A stretch of 64,000 nt of DNA from Topomyia yanbarensis. Lineage: Eukaryota; Arthropoda; Insecta; Diptera; Culicidae. Under the pieces are notes generated by a model. It did no database searches. It was not told the DNA's origin and saw only the letters and a program-made list of their open reading frames with translations. Numbering within the stretch: position 1 is the stretch's first letter; each line of letters starts with the position of its first letter. Position numbers and translations under genes: made by a program. The stretch is from the NCBI RefSeq assembly GCF_030247195.1, contig NC_080671.1, forward strand, positions 416,278,044 to 416,342,043, read 5' to 3'. Positions 31,323 to 41,589 of this stretch are shown here, one piece after another.

Positions 31323-32097
31323 CTTCAATTCAAACATAATGTATAAGAGTATGTTCAGGAGTGTTTCAGTGCTAGATTCATAATTTTGACAGTTCTATTA
31401 TATAAAACTGAAAATTTTAAAACTAGAACTTGCTGTCCCCAGCAGCAGTTGTAGCGGATGTTCTATTCAGTTTAAAATTCATGTCTCGCCATTCCTTCAG
31501 CGTTACTGCATTCAAATTTATTTTTCCCCAGTCCATCGGGTCTAAGTGTCTGTGCTGAAAACTTTGCATGTATTTAAAACACAGTTCTAAACGTGTTTTA
31601 AAATCAGCAACAAATAGAACGGAGTCGTATAACAGTTTTAAATTTTGAAAGAAAACTTCGAAATTATAAAACAAAACGCTCTGCTGGGGATGTGAATGTT
31701 TCAGTTCCAGTTCTACTTTGAAACTCCTATACAAAATAAAACGCTCCTGAACATGCCCTAAGATGTTATCTATTCATCGGTATACCTTTAATGTTGCATT
31801 AAGGTTCAACTGAGAAAGCAACGAAAGCCTCTTTGAAAGCACAGTATATTCCACACCGTTTGCAAAATCTGCTTGAAAATCAATTGGTACTACTCCACCA
31901 ATGCCCCGAATGCATTGATTGATTTCATGAAGAGTGTGCGAAGTGTAGCGAAAATACCTCTTTTTGCGCTTTTAAAGATAGTCGCTTTTTGAGGCTTTTT
32001 TAGTTGAACTTTAAGGTAGGTAGAACAGTAGCATTGAAATAGAGAAAAGGGCGAACAGTTCATCAAACACGTTTTGTTTAAGTTTTATATGTAGGTA
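31323..32097. other. spacer without recognised features
   Basis: Contains short open frames only. The element at 32098 begins after a TA. Confidence 0.35.
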
Positions 32098-32269
32098 CAC
32101 TGAAACCTCCATTTACGAACTCTTTTTTTACGTAATATTCGATTTACGTAACTTTTTTTTACGAACTAAATTCGAAATAACGAACACTTTTTGGAAAGTT
32201 TGAGTTCGTACATTACAGCATGAAGTTATATACTTATGTATTCTTAGTTAATTGTTACTAATATAAGTT

Positions 32270-34375
32270 GGGTATTTCCGAAATAGGGTTGACGAGTGCA
32301 TGACGGAAATCGATGTCTTGAGCCATTTTGGAATCCAAGATGGCGACTTCCGGTTTAGATAAATTCTCTATAACCACAACAATATGGGTATTTTCGGAAT
32401 GGGGTTCACGAGTGAATGACGTAAATCGATGTCTTGAGCCATTTTGGAATCCAAGATGGCGACTTCCGGTTTAGATAAATTCTCTATAACCTCAACAATA
32501 TGGGTATTTTCGGAATGGGGTTGAGGAGTGCATGACGGAAATCGATGTCTTGAGCCATTTTGGAATCCAAGATGGCGACTTCCGGTTTAGATAAATTCTC
32601 TATAACCTCAACAATATGGGTATTTTCGGAATGGGGTTCACGAGTGAATGACGGAAATCGATGTCTTGAGCCATTTTGGAATCCAAGATGGCGACTTCCG
32701 GTTTAGATAAATTCTCTATAACCTCAACAATATGGGTATTTTCGGAATGGGGTTGAGGAGTGCATGACGGAAATCGATGGCTTGAGCCATTTTGGAATCC
32801 AAGATGGCGACTTCCGGTTTAGATAAATTCTCTATAACCTCAACAATATGGGTATTTTCGGAATGGGGATGACGAGTGCATGACGGAAATCGATGTCTTG
32901 AGCCATTTTGGAATCCAAGATGGCGACTTCCGGTTTAGATAAATTCTCTATAACCACAACAATATGGGTATTTTCGGAATGGGGTTGACGAGTGCATGAC
33001 GGAAATCGATGTCTTGAGCCATTTTGGAATCCAAGATGGCGACTTCCGGTTTATATAAATTCTCTATAACCACAACAATATGGGTATTTTCGGAATGGGG
33101 ATGACGAGTGCATGACGGAAATCGATGTCTTGAGCCATTTTGGAATCCAAGATGGCGACTTCCGGTTTAGATAAATTCTCTATAACCACAACAATATTGG
33201 TATTTTCGGAATGGGGTTGACGAGTGCATGACGGAAATCGATGTCTTGAGCCATTTTGGAATCCAAGATGGCGACTTCCGGTTTAGATAAATTCTCTATA
33301 ACCTCAACAATATGGGTATTTTCGGAATGGGGTTGAGGAGTGCATGACGGAAATCGATGTCTTGAGCCATTTTGGAATCCAAGATGGCGACTTCCGGTTT
33401 AGATAAATTCTCTATAACCTCAACAATATGGGTATTTTCGGAATGGGGTTCACGAGTGAATGACGGAAATCGATGTCTTGAGCCATTTTGGAATCCAAGA
33501 TGGCGACTTCCGGTTTAGATAAATTCTCTATAACCTCAACAATATGGGTATTTTCGGAATGGGGTTGAGGAGTGCATGACGGAAATCGATGGCTTGAGCC
33601 ATTTTGGAATCCAAGATGGCGACTTCCGGTTTAGATAAATTCTCTATAACCTCAACAATATGGGTATTTTCGGAATGGGGATGACGAGTGCATGACGGAA
33701 ATCGATGTCTTGAGCCATTTTGGAATCCAAGATGGCGACTTCCGGTTTAGATAAATTCTCTATAACCACAACAATATGGGTATTTTCGGAATGGGGTTGA
33801 CGAGTGCATGACGGAAATCGATGTCTTGAGCCATTTTGGAATCCAAGATGGCGACTTCCGGTTTATATAAATTCTCTATAACCACAACAATATGGGTATT
33901 TTCGGAATGGGGATGACGAGTGCATGACGGAAATCGATGTCTTGAGCCATTTTGGAATCCAAGATGGCGACTTCCGGTTTAGATAAATTCTCTATAACCA
34001 CAACAATATTGGTATTTTCGGAATGGGGTTGACGAGTGCATGACGGAAATCGATGTCTTGAGCCATTTTCGAATCCAAGATGGCGACTTCCGGTTTAGAT
34101 AAATTCTCTATAACCTCAACAATATGGGTATTTTCGGAATGGGGATGACGAGTGCATGACGGAAATCGATGTCTTGAGCCATTTTCGAATCCAAGATGTC
34201 GACTTCCGGTTTAGATAAATTCTCTATAACCTCAACAATATGGGTATTTTCGGAATAGGGTTGACGAGTGCATGACGGAAATCGATGTTTTGAACTATTT
34301 TGGAATCCAATTCTCTATAACCTCAACAATATGGGTATTTTCGGGATAGGGTTGACGAGTACATGACCCATATTG
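32270..34375 (+). repeat. 116-bp tandem repeat array, about 18 units
   Basis: Units begin GGGTATTTTCGGAATGGGG at 32270, 32386, 32502, 32618 and so on every 116 bases to 34242, with a shortened unit starting near 34333. Units share CATTTTGGAATCCAAGATGG and CGACTTCCGGTTTAGATAAA and differ at a few fixed positions. Seven consecutive units (32502-33313) are repeated as a block at 33314-34125. No coding frame runs through the array. Confidence 0.95.
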
Positions 34376-34650
34376 TTCGTTATCAAGAATAATGCTTAAC
34401 CGGCAATCGTCATATTGAACCTGGAAAAGTTTCCAATTGTCAATTTTCATCATCTACTTGTCAAGCCCGTTCCAAAAATACCCCTATTGTTAGGGTTATC
34501 AAGAATATTGCTCAACCGGAAGTCGCCATCTTGGATTTCAAAACGGTTCCAATTGTCCATTATCAGCATCAGCTTGTCAAGCCCGTTCCAAAAATACCCA
34601 TATTGTCAGGGTTATCGAGAATATTGCTCAACCAACGAATATTAATAAGA
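34376..34650 (-). repeat. two diverged, inverted copies of the 116-bp unit
   Basis: Around 34400-34640 the sequence reads, on the minus strand, like the array unit (AATCCAAGATGGCGACTTCC near 34540; GGGTATTTTTGGAACGGGC near 34590), but with roughly a quarter of positions changed. These older copies face the main array and suggest that the progenitor element was palindromic. Confidence 0.75.
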
Positions 34651-34879
34651 ATGCGAAGCAAACTTTTTTTACGAACTAAATCCCAAATAACGAACACTTT
34701 TTTTACGAACTAATCCAATTTACGAACCCCCGGCTTGGTTCGTAAATGGAGGTTTCAGTGTATCAATGTAAAAAACCAAAAAATTAAATGGAGACCCAAT
34801 TTAACACACAATATGAACATTAGAATGGTCCAAAAACAAATAAAGGTAAAAAGTAATACTCAGGACAATGACCGATTTT

Positions 34880-35684
34880 AGCTATTTTTGAGTATAAAAA
34901 CCTGTTTTAATCCATCTAGCGGTGCAATTGTGCCTTTCTCATTTATCCAAACTATTATCTAATGCCTGTTTACGTTCAATATAACATTGTGGAAATGTCT
35001 ATTACATTCTTATCTTATCATAAGCATATATCAGTGCACGACTGTCACGAACCTGATAAGCAACAAGTCGGCACTGACATACTTGAAACAAACAAAAATA
35101 TAATATTTATTTAGCTTAACCAGCGTGAGTTCAATGTTGTCTTCATGAAGGGAATGCAGGAGGGTGGTTGATCTGAAAAGGGGGGGGGGGTGTAGAGAGA
35201 AGGGGGGAGGGGGGTTGAGAGGTAGGACGTGGAGGAGTAGATGGAGGGTTCAACACCGAACTTCATATTTTACCTTCGATTCGAGAATAGGTTAGTGAAA
35301 ATTGTTTCAGTCTTCACCGAAGTGGCTTAAGATCTGAAATATGCCCGGAACCCGGGACTTCCGGAATTATCGATAGAAGCCAATATATATCAATAATCTT
35401 TGATTCGCCATCAGTGATCTAGGCCTGCGAATCGAAGTAATTTGATGTTCATTTCAATAGATTTCTATGAGGTATTACGATTGTACCGGTTAATATGAGA
35501 AATTACTATGTGACCGCAATTACCAACCTTTAGCTGCGGAACCAAAAGTCAGAACTGAATGAAATTCAATACTAGTCATTGGGAGTATTATATCTTTTAT
35601 TTGAAATCAAGTTTGTAAAAATCGGTTAAGGGTTTGCTGGAAAAGTTCCCCGGGGGCATCAATATCCGTCATAAGTGACCAATG
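34880..35684. repeat. dispersed mosquito repeat, left part
   Basis: Begins near AAAACCTGTTTTAATCCATC and CTAGCGGTGCAATTGTGCCT, and contains the run CGGAACCAAAAGTCAGAACT typical of a family seen again at 37560 and 60000. It is split by the Transib-like element at 35685-37436 and continues at 37442-37850. A G-rich tract occurs at about 35178-35235. Confidence 0.55.
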
Positions 35685-37436
35685 CACAGTGGCTCAAAAT
35701 AGCGTTTTGAGGTACTTAATTCATTGGAGTCAAAACTATTCATATTAGCGATTTCACATATTCTACAATGTTTGTGTGTGTAAAAAGCGCCATCTTTTAG
35801 CAATTTTACTTTTGAAAAAAGTTGATCATAGTAGGCTATAGAAAATTTAACTTTTGAACCGAAAGAGATAGCGCTTAGCAGTCTTCGACAAAGTTGTAGA
35901 GAAGAGTAGTTTTATAAATTTTGCAGAAGACATGTTGTCTCTGTCACTCATAGTAATTGAGTTATGAGATGTTTTCTATGATGAGCTCCTTCAATTCTAT
36001 TTTTTGCTTATAACTTTTTTGTTTATGATTTTTCGCGTTAACAATGTTCGAAGGTATTTTTTATCATTACAAAACACACATCTTTTTCGAAGAAATAAAA
36101 TAGCTGTGAATGCTGTGTAAAGACTTATGGCTGATTTTGATTTTATTTTAACCTGTTTTCGAACCCGTGTAACTTTACTATCGGCAATAATTGTAATTAT
36201 ACTATCAATTATTCTAATAGGACTGAGTTTCACCTACAAAATGAAGTTATAATCGTTTGTCCATAGTCACCCGTTCAGAAGTTATACACTGTCGAAAGCT
36301 GTATGTCTGTCCGTTTTAATATCTCACGTATGGCTCACTGAACGAGTAGGCGCTGGTGTTCAAAGATGCTTTAGCTTGTTTTTCTGAGTGGCACGCACTC
36401 TGTGTACTAGCGCGTCTGCCGGAAGGTTCACACCGATTTTCTACCGGGTAATGTAAAATTTCATATCCGTCCGAATTATCGTGTGAAAGTTTGCTTCAGG
36501 ATAAAGAAGACGATGCATAAAATTTCTGCATTCACCACGATTTGGAAGATTCGAAAATAATCAGCCGGTTAATGCAACAATTATATGGAAAATGCATATC
36601 TTTTACTTATTCTTCCATATCCTGAAACTAAAATTCATTCGATTAATCGAACCGAGATAAAATTGTACATCACCTATTAGAAAATCATTCAATATCGGTG
36701 TGAACCTTCCGGCAAACACGCTAGTACACAGAGTGCGCGCCACTCAGGAAAACAAGCGAAAGCGTCTTTGAACACTCGTTCAGTGAGCCGTACGTGCGAC
36801 TTCAAGAGGTCCAGACATACAGCTTTCAACAGCGTATAACTTCTGAACGGGTGATTATGGACAAACGGTTTTACCTTCGTTTTGTAGGTGAAACCTAGTC
36901 CTATTAGAATAATTGATAGTATAATTACAGTTTTTGCCGATAGGAAAGCTACACGGGTTCGAAAACAGGGTAAAATGAAATCAAAATCAGCCATAAGTCT
37001 TGACACAGCATTCAAAGCTATTTAGTATCTTCGAAAAAGTTGTGTGTTTTGTAATGGTAAAAAATACCTGCGAACATTGTTAACGCGAAAAATCATAAAC
37101 AAAAAAGTTATAAGCAAAAATAAGAATTGAAGGAGCTCATCATAGAAAACATCTCATAACTCAATTACTATGAGTGACAGAGACAACATGTCTTCTGCAA
37201 AATTTATAAAACTACTCTTCTCTACAACTTTGTCGAAGACTGCTAAGCGCTATCTCTTTCGGTTCAAAAGTTAAATTTTCTATAGCCTACTATGATCAAC
37301 TTTTTTCAAAAGCAAAATTTCCAAAAGATGGCGCTTTTTACACACACAAACATTGTAGAATATGTGAAATCGCTAATATGAACAGTTTTGACTCCAATGA
37401 ATTAAGTACCTCAAAACGCTGTTTTGAGCCACTGTG
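35685..37436. mobile_element. Transib-like giant palindrome (foldback) element
   Basis: Left arm 35685-36437 and right arm 36694-37436 are inverted copies about 750 bases long with very high identity by eye, around a 256-base centre. The ends read CACAGTGGCTCAAAA, and the element is flanked by a perfect 5-bp duplication CAATG (35680-35684; 37437-37441). A CACAGTG end with a 5-bp duplication is characteristic of Transib transposons, whose ends resemble the RAG recombination heptamer. No transposase is encoded; the open frames in the arms are not protein-like. Confidence 0.72.
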
Positions 37437-37441
37437 CAATG

Positions 37442-37850
37442 TGGTCAAAACTTCTTTGATTGGTCATTAGTGATCTTGACCTGGAAATCCAAGTAATGTT
37501 GAACGTATTTGAATATGTATTGCATCATTCGGACATCATAGGGTTATCAGTTTATACGGGAATTTGCTGTGTGATGGCACTCTTCAATCCGTAATTCCGG
37601 AACCGAAAGTCCGATCAACTAAAAATTCAATAACGTCTTATGGGAGCTTTAGACCGTTCACTTGAAACTAAGTTTGGGTAAATCGGTTGAGATATCTCTG
37701 CGAAAATTGAGTGACATTATTTGACACACACATATACACGGACATTTTGCTATCTCAACGAACTGAATCGAATGGGATATGACACTTTAAAATCGATTTT
37801 TAGAGTGATTTCATAGCCTTTCTTTATATGAGAAAGGCAAAAAAATATTT
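37442..37850. repeat. dispersed mosquito repeat, right part
   Basis: Contains CGGAACCGAAAGTCCGATCA, then ACACACATATACACGGACAT, and ends with GATTTCATAGCCTTTCTTTA and GAGAAAGGC. The ending recurs at 58365-58395. It continues the part at 34880-35684. Confidence 0.6.
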
Positions 37851-37989
37851 TAATTGAAACATGAATTTCTCATACCTATCGATATGTATCATAAATGTTC
37901 TTATTGAGGTCAAACTTTCTCAATGATGGATCTTTAATTCACCCAAAAAAATAGCACATTCAACTATTTTTTTCAACTTTATATTATCA

Positions 37990-38450
37990 CTGTTGTTAAT
38001 TTATAAACATTACATCGTTTCGTTTCGCCGACCACATCACTGCAACAACGGCGAAGGCTTTTGCAACATTGGGTTTTCTAAAACGGAACACATTCGATTT
38101 TGTGGAATTCTACGCACTGATCCGGAGCACTTTGGAGTATGCTGTACATGTATGGGCGCCATACAACGCCGTTCAAAGTAGCCGACTGGAGCGCGTTCAG
38201 AGAAGTTTTGTACGATTTGCTCTCAGAAAATTGCCTTGGAACGACCCTATCCGTCTTCCGCCGTATAATAATAGATGCATGTTGCTAGATTTGCCAACGC
38301 TGGAGTCTCTGTTTTAGTTTATGACTTCCATACCACTAAATCTAATTATAACTTAGCAATTAGAATTTTTTAACATTGACAACATAGCAATAGCATTAAG
38401 TGTAATCTGTACGATATATATCGAAGATGTAATAATAATAATAAATATTA
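37990..38450 (+). pseudogene. jockey/CR1-like LINE RT C-terminal fragment with TAA tail
   Basis: Coding pieces near 38020-38315 read FADHIT-like sequence and then FYALIRSTLEYAVHVWAPYN, RLERVQRSFVRFALRKLPWN and NNRCMLLDLPTLESL, the post-RT region shared by jockey/CR1-like LINEs. A frame change lies near 38065. A TAATAATAATAATAAATATT tail near 38430-38450 marks the 3' end. The element is severely 5'-truncated. Confidence 0.7.
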
Positions 38451-38513
38451 TTTACTGGTCGATTCTCAAAGTAAAGAGGGACAAGTTTGTTTTTAACAGG
38501 TGTCTGCTGGTGG

Positions 38514-38720
38514 ACTTGAGTGATTCGTAGTTATGTTGCCTAAGCTCGACCCCCATCAGCAGAAGACAAAAGTTAATCCCGTAAGGTGTTAAGCCTGTTC
38601 TAATGACCCTTCCACTTCTAGTTTTCCAATCTGTATACTTCATATCCTTGCTCTCACTTGAGTACTATGGCTCTAAATTTTCATAACTTTCCCTACCCAT
38701 TAATGTCCAGCTAATTGAAA
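38514..38720 (+). repeat. dispersed repeat, copy 2
   Basis: Matches 5740-5945 in the same orientation (GATTCGTAGTTATG... to ...CCAGCTAATTGA). It follows the TAA tail of the LINE fragment by about 60 bases, so it is probably not part of that LINE. Confidence 0.65.
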
Positions 38721-39049
38721 ATCAAAATATAAAGAAAATAAGGCATTTTTTGGTAAGAAATGCTTAGGTTTTATATGGCGACCAAACTGAATAACCAAAA
38801 TGTGCATAGGTGATTTTCTCGCGAAAAAACTTCTGATTTGGGTTTTAATTTAGTAATTTCATGAGTTTTCACTAAATAATGTTCGTTACCAACAGTGATA
38901 AAATAAAGTTGAAACATTTTTTGTTGAGAATCGAAACCGATAACCGAAAAATAGCTTAAACAAGGCCATTTTTGGCACTTTTTGACCATTGTGCTGATTA
39001 TTACAAACTAATTTAGCATAGAAATTTTTTAAATAAATAATACTCAATG
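38721..39049. other. spacer without recognised features
   Basis: AT-rich; no coding or repeat ends recognised. Confidence 0.35.
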
Positions 39050-39285
39050 CAATAGACTCTCAACCTGTGATCCACGGACCCCAAGAGGGCCGTGCAGTCG
39101 TTGCTGGGGGTCCGCGAAGAAAAATGTATTTACCGATTGCATATTGATATTTCAAGTCTTGTTTCCTAACAAACTAAAAATAACATTGATAGCATACAAA
39201 ATCGATGTTTATCCTTAGGGGTCCACAGCAACCCAGGGTGATTTCTAAGGGGTCCGTGGTACGAAAAAGGTTGAGAACCGCTGAA
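39050..39285. mobile_element. hAT (Charlie-type) MITE
   Basis: The right end AGGTTGAGAACCGCTG and left end TAGACTCTCAACCTG are imperfect inverted repeats, and both sides carry CCACGGACCCC/GGGGTCCGTGG inside. CAGNGGTTCTCAACC ends are well known from Charlie-type hAT elements. No matching 8-bp duplication was found, so the copy is old or trimmed. Confidence 0.55.
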
Positions 39286-39289
39286 ATTG

Positions 39290-39611
39290 ACAACTCTTTT
39301 GGTTTATTTTATCGAAATAAAACATTGTTTAATCAAAAAACTATGAAAATTGCATTATTTTCAAGTGACTTGTGCCGTCAGTACGCGGTGGTCCGAATAT
39401 AGAATTTCGGATTGGTTTATAAAGAATTTAGACCGATTTCGTGTATGTTTGTCGTAAGTCTCGCTATCCAAAAAATTTAGATTGTCTTGAGAAAGATTGA
39501 TCCAGGAAAAAATATAGGTAGTCCTGAAAAAGACTGTTGCTGTTGAAAAAATCGAGGTAAACTAGCAGCTATCAAGTTTTGTAACCGGACCGAACAAAAG
39601 GTCAAGCCGAA
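39290..39611. other. spacer without recognised features
   Basis: No coding or repeat structure was recognised. Confidence 0.35.
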
Positions 39612-39619
39612 CTGACTGC

Positions 39620-39844
39620 CAGGGATGCCACGTTGAAATCTGTGTTTTGGTCAAAAAATCTTTTTAACATCTGTGATGACTAAAAAAGGAAAAAAATCTG
39701 TGGAAATCTGTGATAAATTTCCAAAAATCTGTGAAATTTTCATCAAAATGCCAAAAATCTGTCATCTGTTAAAAAGAATCTGTGAATAAAAATTATGAAA
39801 AAATCTGTGACATTACGGAAAAATCTGTGAATATGGTAACCCTG
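39620..39844. mobile_element. hAT-like non-autonomous element, CAGGG family, copy 3
   Basis: The ends are CAGGGATGCCA (39620-39630) and TGGTAACCCTG (39834-39844), flanked by a perfect 8-bp duplication CTGACTGC (39612-39619; 39845-39852). The 225 bases contain about ten AAATCTGTG motifs in one orientation. It is the most compact and best-preserved member of the family in the window. Confidence 0.85.
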
Positions 39845-39852
39845 CTGACTGC

Positions 39853-40334
39853 ATGAGAATAATAAACGCTGTTTCACACCATGCCACTAACTGTGAAGCG
39901 AGGGTCTTACGTCAGTTAATGTTGTTTAATTTTGGAAACAAATTTAAATAATCGTATATTCGCTTAATACTAGTGATTAGATGTTATCAGGATGAATGCG
40001 AGACGCGCTCTAGAAACCTATTGAATTTTCGGATTTTTGACCAACTTTTGTTGGCTTAACAAACTCATTTTATTCGGAGATTATGTACCGCGACTCGGAT
40101 CATTTTGTGTGTTCTTTAAACAATAATTATGTTTCTGTGGAGTTTTAAAATGAAAAGCTGCATATTGGAAAATGCGGGAATTTTTCCGTGACTTTAGGTT
40201 ATGCGGATAAATGAAAAAATAACAAAACCTAATTATTATTAGTTTTGATTCACGACTTACATCATACGAAAAGACAGCAAACTAGCCGAGATTCACACCT
40301 TACTGAAATAAATCAAAGTAGCGACAGTAACTAT
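39853..40334. other. spacer without recognised features
   Basis: No coding or repeat structure was recognised. Confidence 0.35.
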
Positions 40335-40500
40335 AGGTTTGTTCCAGTACACGGAAGTTGCTCTGGAGCAAACAGGAGCAAAAAATACTTGCTCCTTTTT
40401 ACTCGGGTTTGCTACCAGAAGAAGAAAAAAGATGAGAAGAGAAGACAGGAACGGTTTTCTCCGGAGTACTTCCAATTTCTCCTGGTACTGGAACAAACCT
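40335..40500. mobile_element. AGGTTTGTTCC MITE, copy 2
   Basis: The ends AGGTTTGTTCCAGTAC and GTACTGGAACAAACCT are exact inverted repeats, flanked by TAT on both sides. The interior GAAGAAAAAAGATGAGAAGA and CAGGAGCAAAAAATACTTGC matches copy 1 at 24611-24774 in inverse orientation. Confidence 0.82.
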
Positions 40501-40769
40501 TATGCAGTACGTAGTTATCTTAGCTCAGCTTGTGAAGCTTGTTTTAGCCTGGACGCAACTATCTGAGTCAGTACACAAACAACAGAAATTCAATTGAACT
40601 CATGGTCGATTTTAACTATTTTTTCTGTAAACCCATTTAAATAAAGGAATGAATTTGTTACAATACATATATACTAGGGATGATCCAAAAATGACGTAGC
40701 ATTATATGGGGGAGGGGAGAGTTTTGTATTTTGTGGTGATGTGCGACGACGGGGGAGTGGGGGGGACAT

Positions 40770-41589
40770 TTTTTTTATTCAAATCGTTTATTTGATAAGG
40801 CACGTTGCGTTAGCTTAAAGGTGCCAATTTTGTTTTGTTTTACATTTTAAATTGCTTAAAACTAGGGGATTACATATTGATTTTTTTTAAATGAAACTAA
40901 TGCGATTTTATAGCTATCTTATATATCTACATAAGGGGATAATATTGTTTTCGTAAGATTAGGCGGGTCATTTAGTTTTTGTGGCAATATGGTTTGACAT
41001 TTTTATCAGTGAGATTATTGGAGCAAATAATGTTTAATTAAGGGGGACAATTTTTTACGACTAACTTAAAACTAGGCATAACTAGAGGGCATGATTGAAT
41101 TTTGTAAAGATTCGTAATTATAGTTATTTTTGTGGGTAGTAGAGTTGGGCAATTTCAACGAGATTATATAATATAATAGTTAAAACTAGAAGAGACAAAA
41201 AGAGCTAAATGCTTCGTGATGATGTTGGGGGGAGGGGGGGTAGGGGTGTTACTTCTGGGTATAAGAGTCAGGGGAGGGAGGGTAGACAAAGATGGCAGGG
41301 AGAGAAAATTATTTCAGTTTCAGGCATCGTGAGATCAACGGATGGATTACAAACTCGGGTGGCCTTCATCAGGGGAATCATGTACTGGGACGCCGGGTGG
41401 TCCTCCTCAAGATGGCAGGGGTTTTTCCAGACGATTTCGTAGTACGGCTCAGATGTGGATCGGCTACATTTCGAGTTAAGCGTGTTATGTTCGTGCCGTA
41501 GGTCCCGTGTTTGTTGGCTCATTCGATACAGATGGTTTGATACAGGTGGAAGAGCGTTCTGAGAATGATAAGGAGATAACAAGGGGCAG
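40770..41589 (-). other. 3' UTR of the full-length LINE
   Basis: Non-coding sequence after the ORF2 stop, ending in the A-rich tail that abuts the target duplication. It includes a G-rich tract on the plus strand near 41225-41285. Confidence 0.6.

Larger units (their letters stand above)
32098..34760. mobile_element. pogo/Tigger-like inverted-repeat element carrying a satellite
   Basis: Perfect 23-bp terminal inverted repeats start CACTGAAACCTCCATTTACG (32098-32120; inverse at 34738-34760) and are flanked by TA on both sides (32096-32097; 34761-34762). The subterminal sequence has several TTTACGAAC motifs. The CAGTGAAACCTC-like end and TA duplication resemble Tigger/pogo elements. No transposase is present; the interior is almost wholly a 116-bp tandem repeat plus two diverged, inverted units. 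Superfamily is inferred from the ends alone. Confidence 0.75.

Noticed and set aside
34415..34713. Two open frames that look like tandem peptide repeats
   Set aside because: They are translations of the inverted 116-bp units and have no independent support.
36689..37015. A 108-codon frame with a hydrophobic segment inside the palindrome
   Set aside because: It lies in an arm of the Transib-like palindrome; the other arm has a broken equivalent, and no domain is recognisable.
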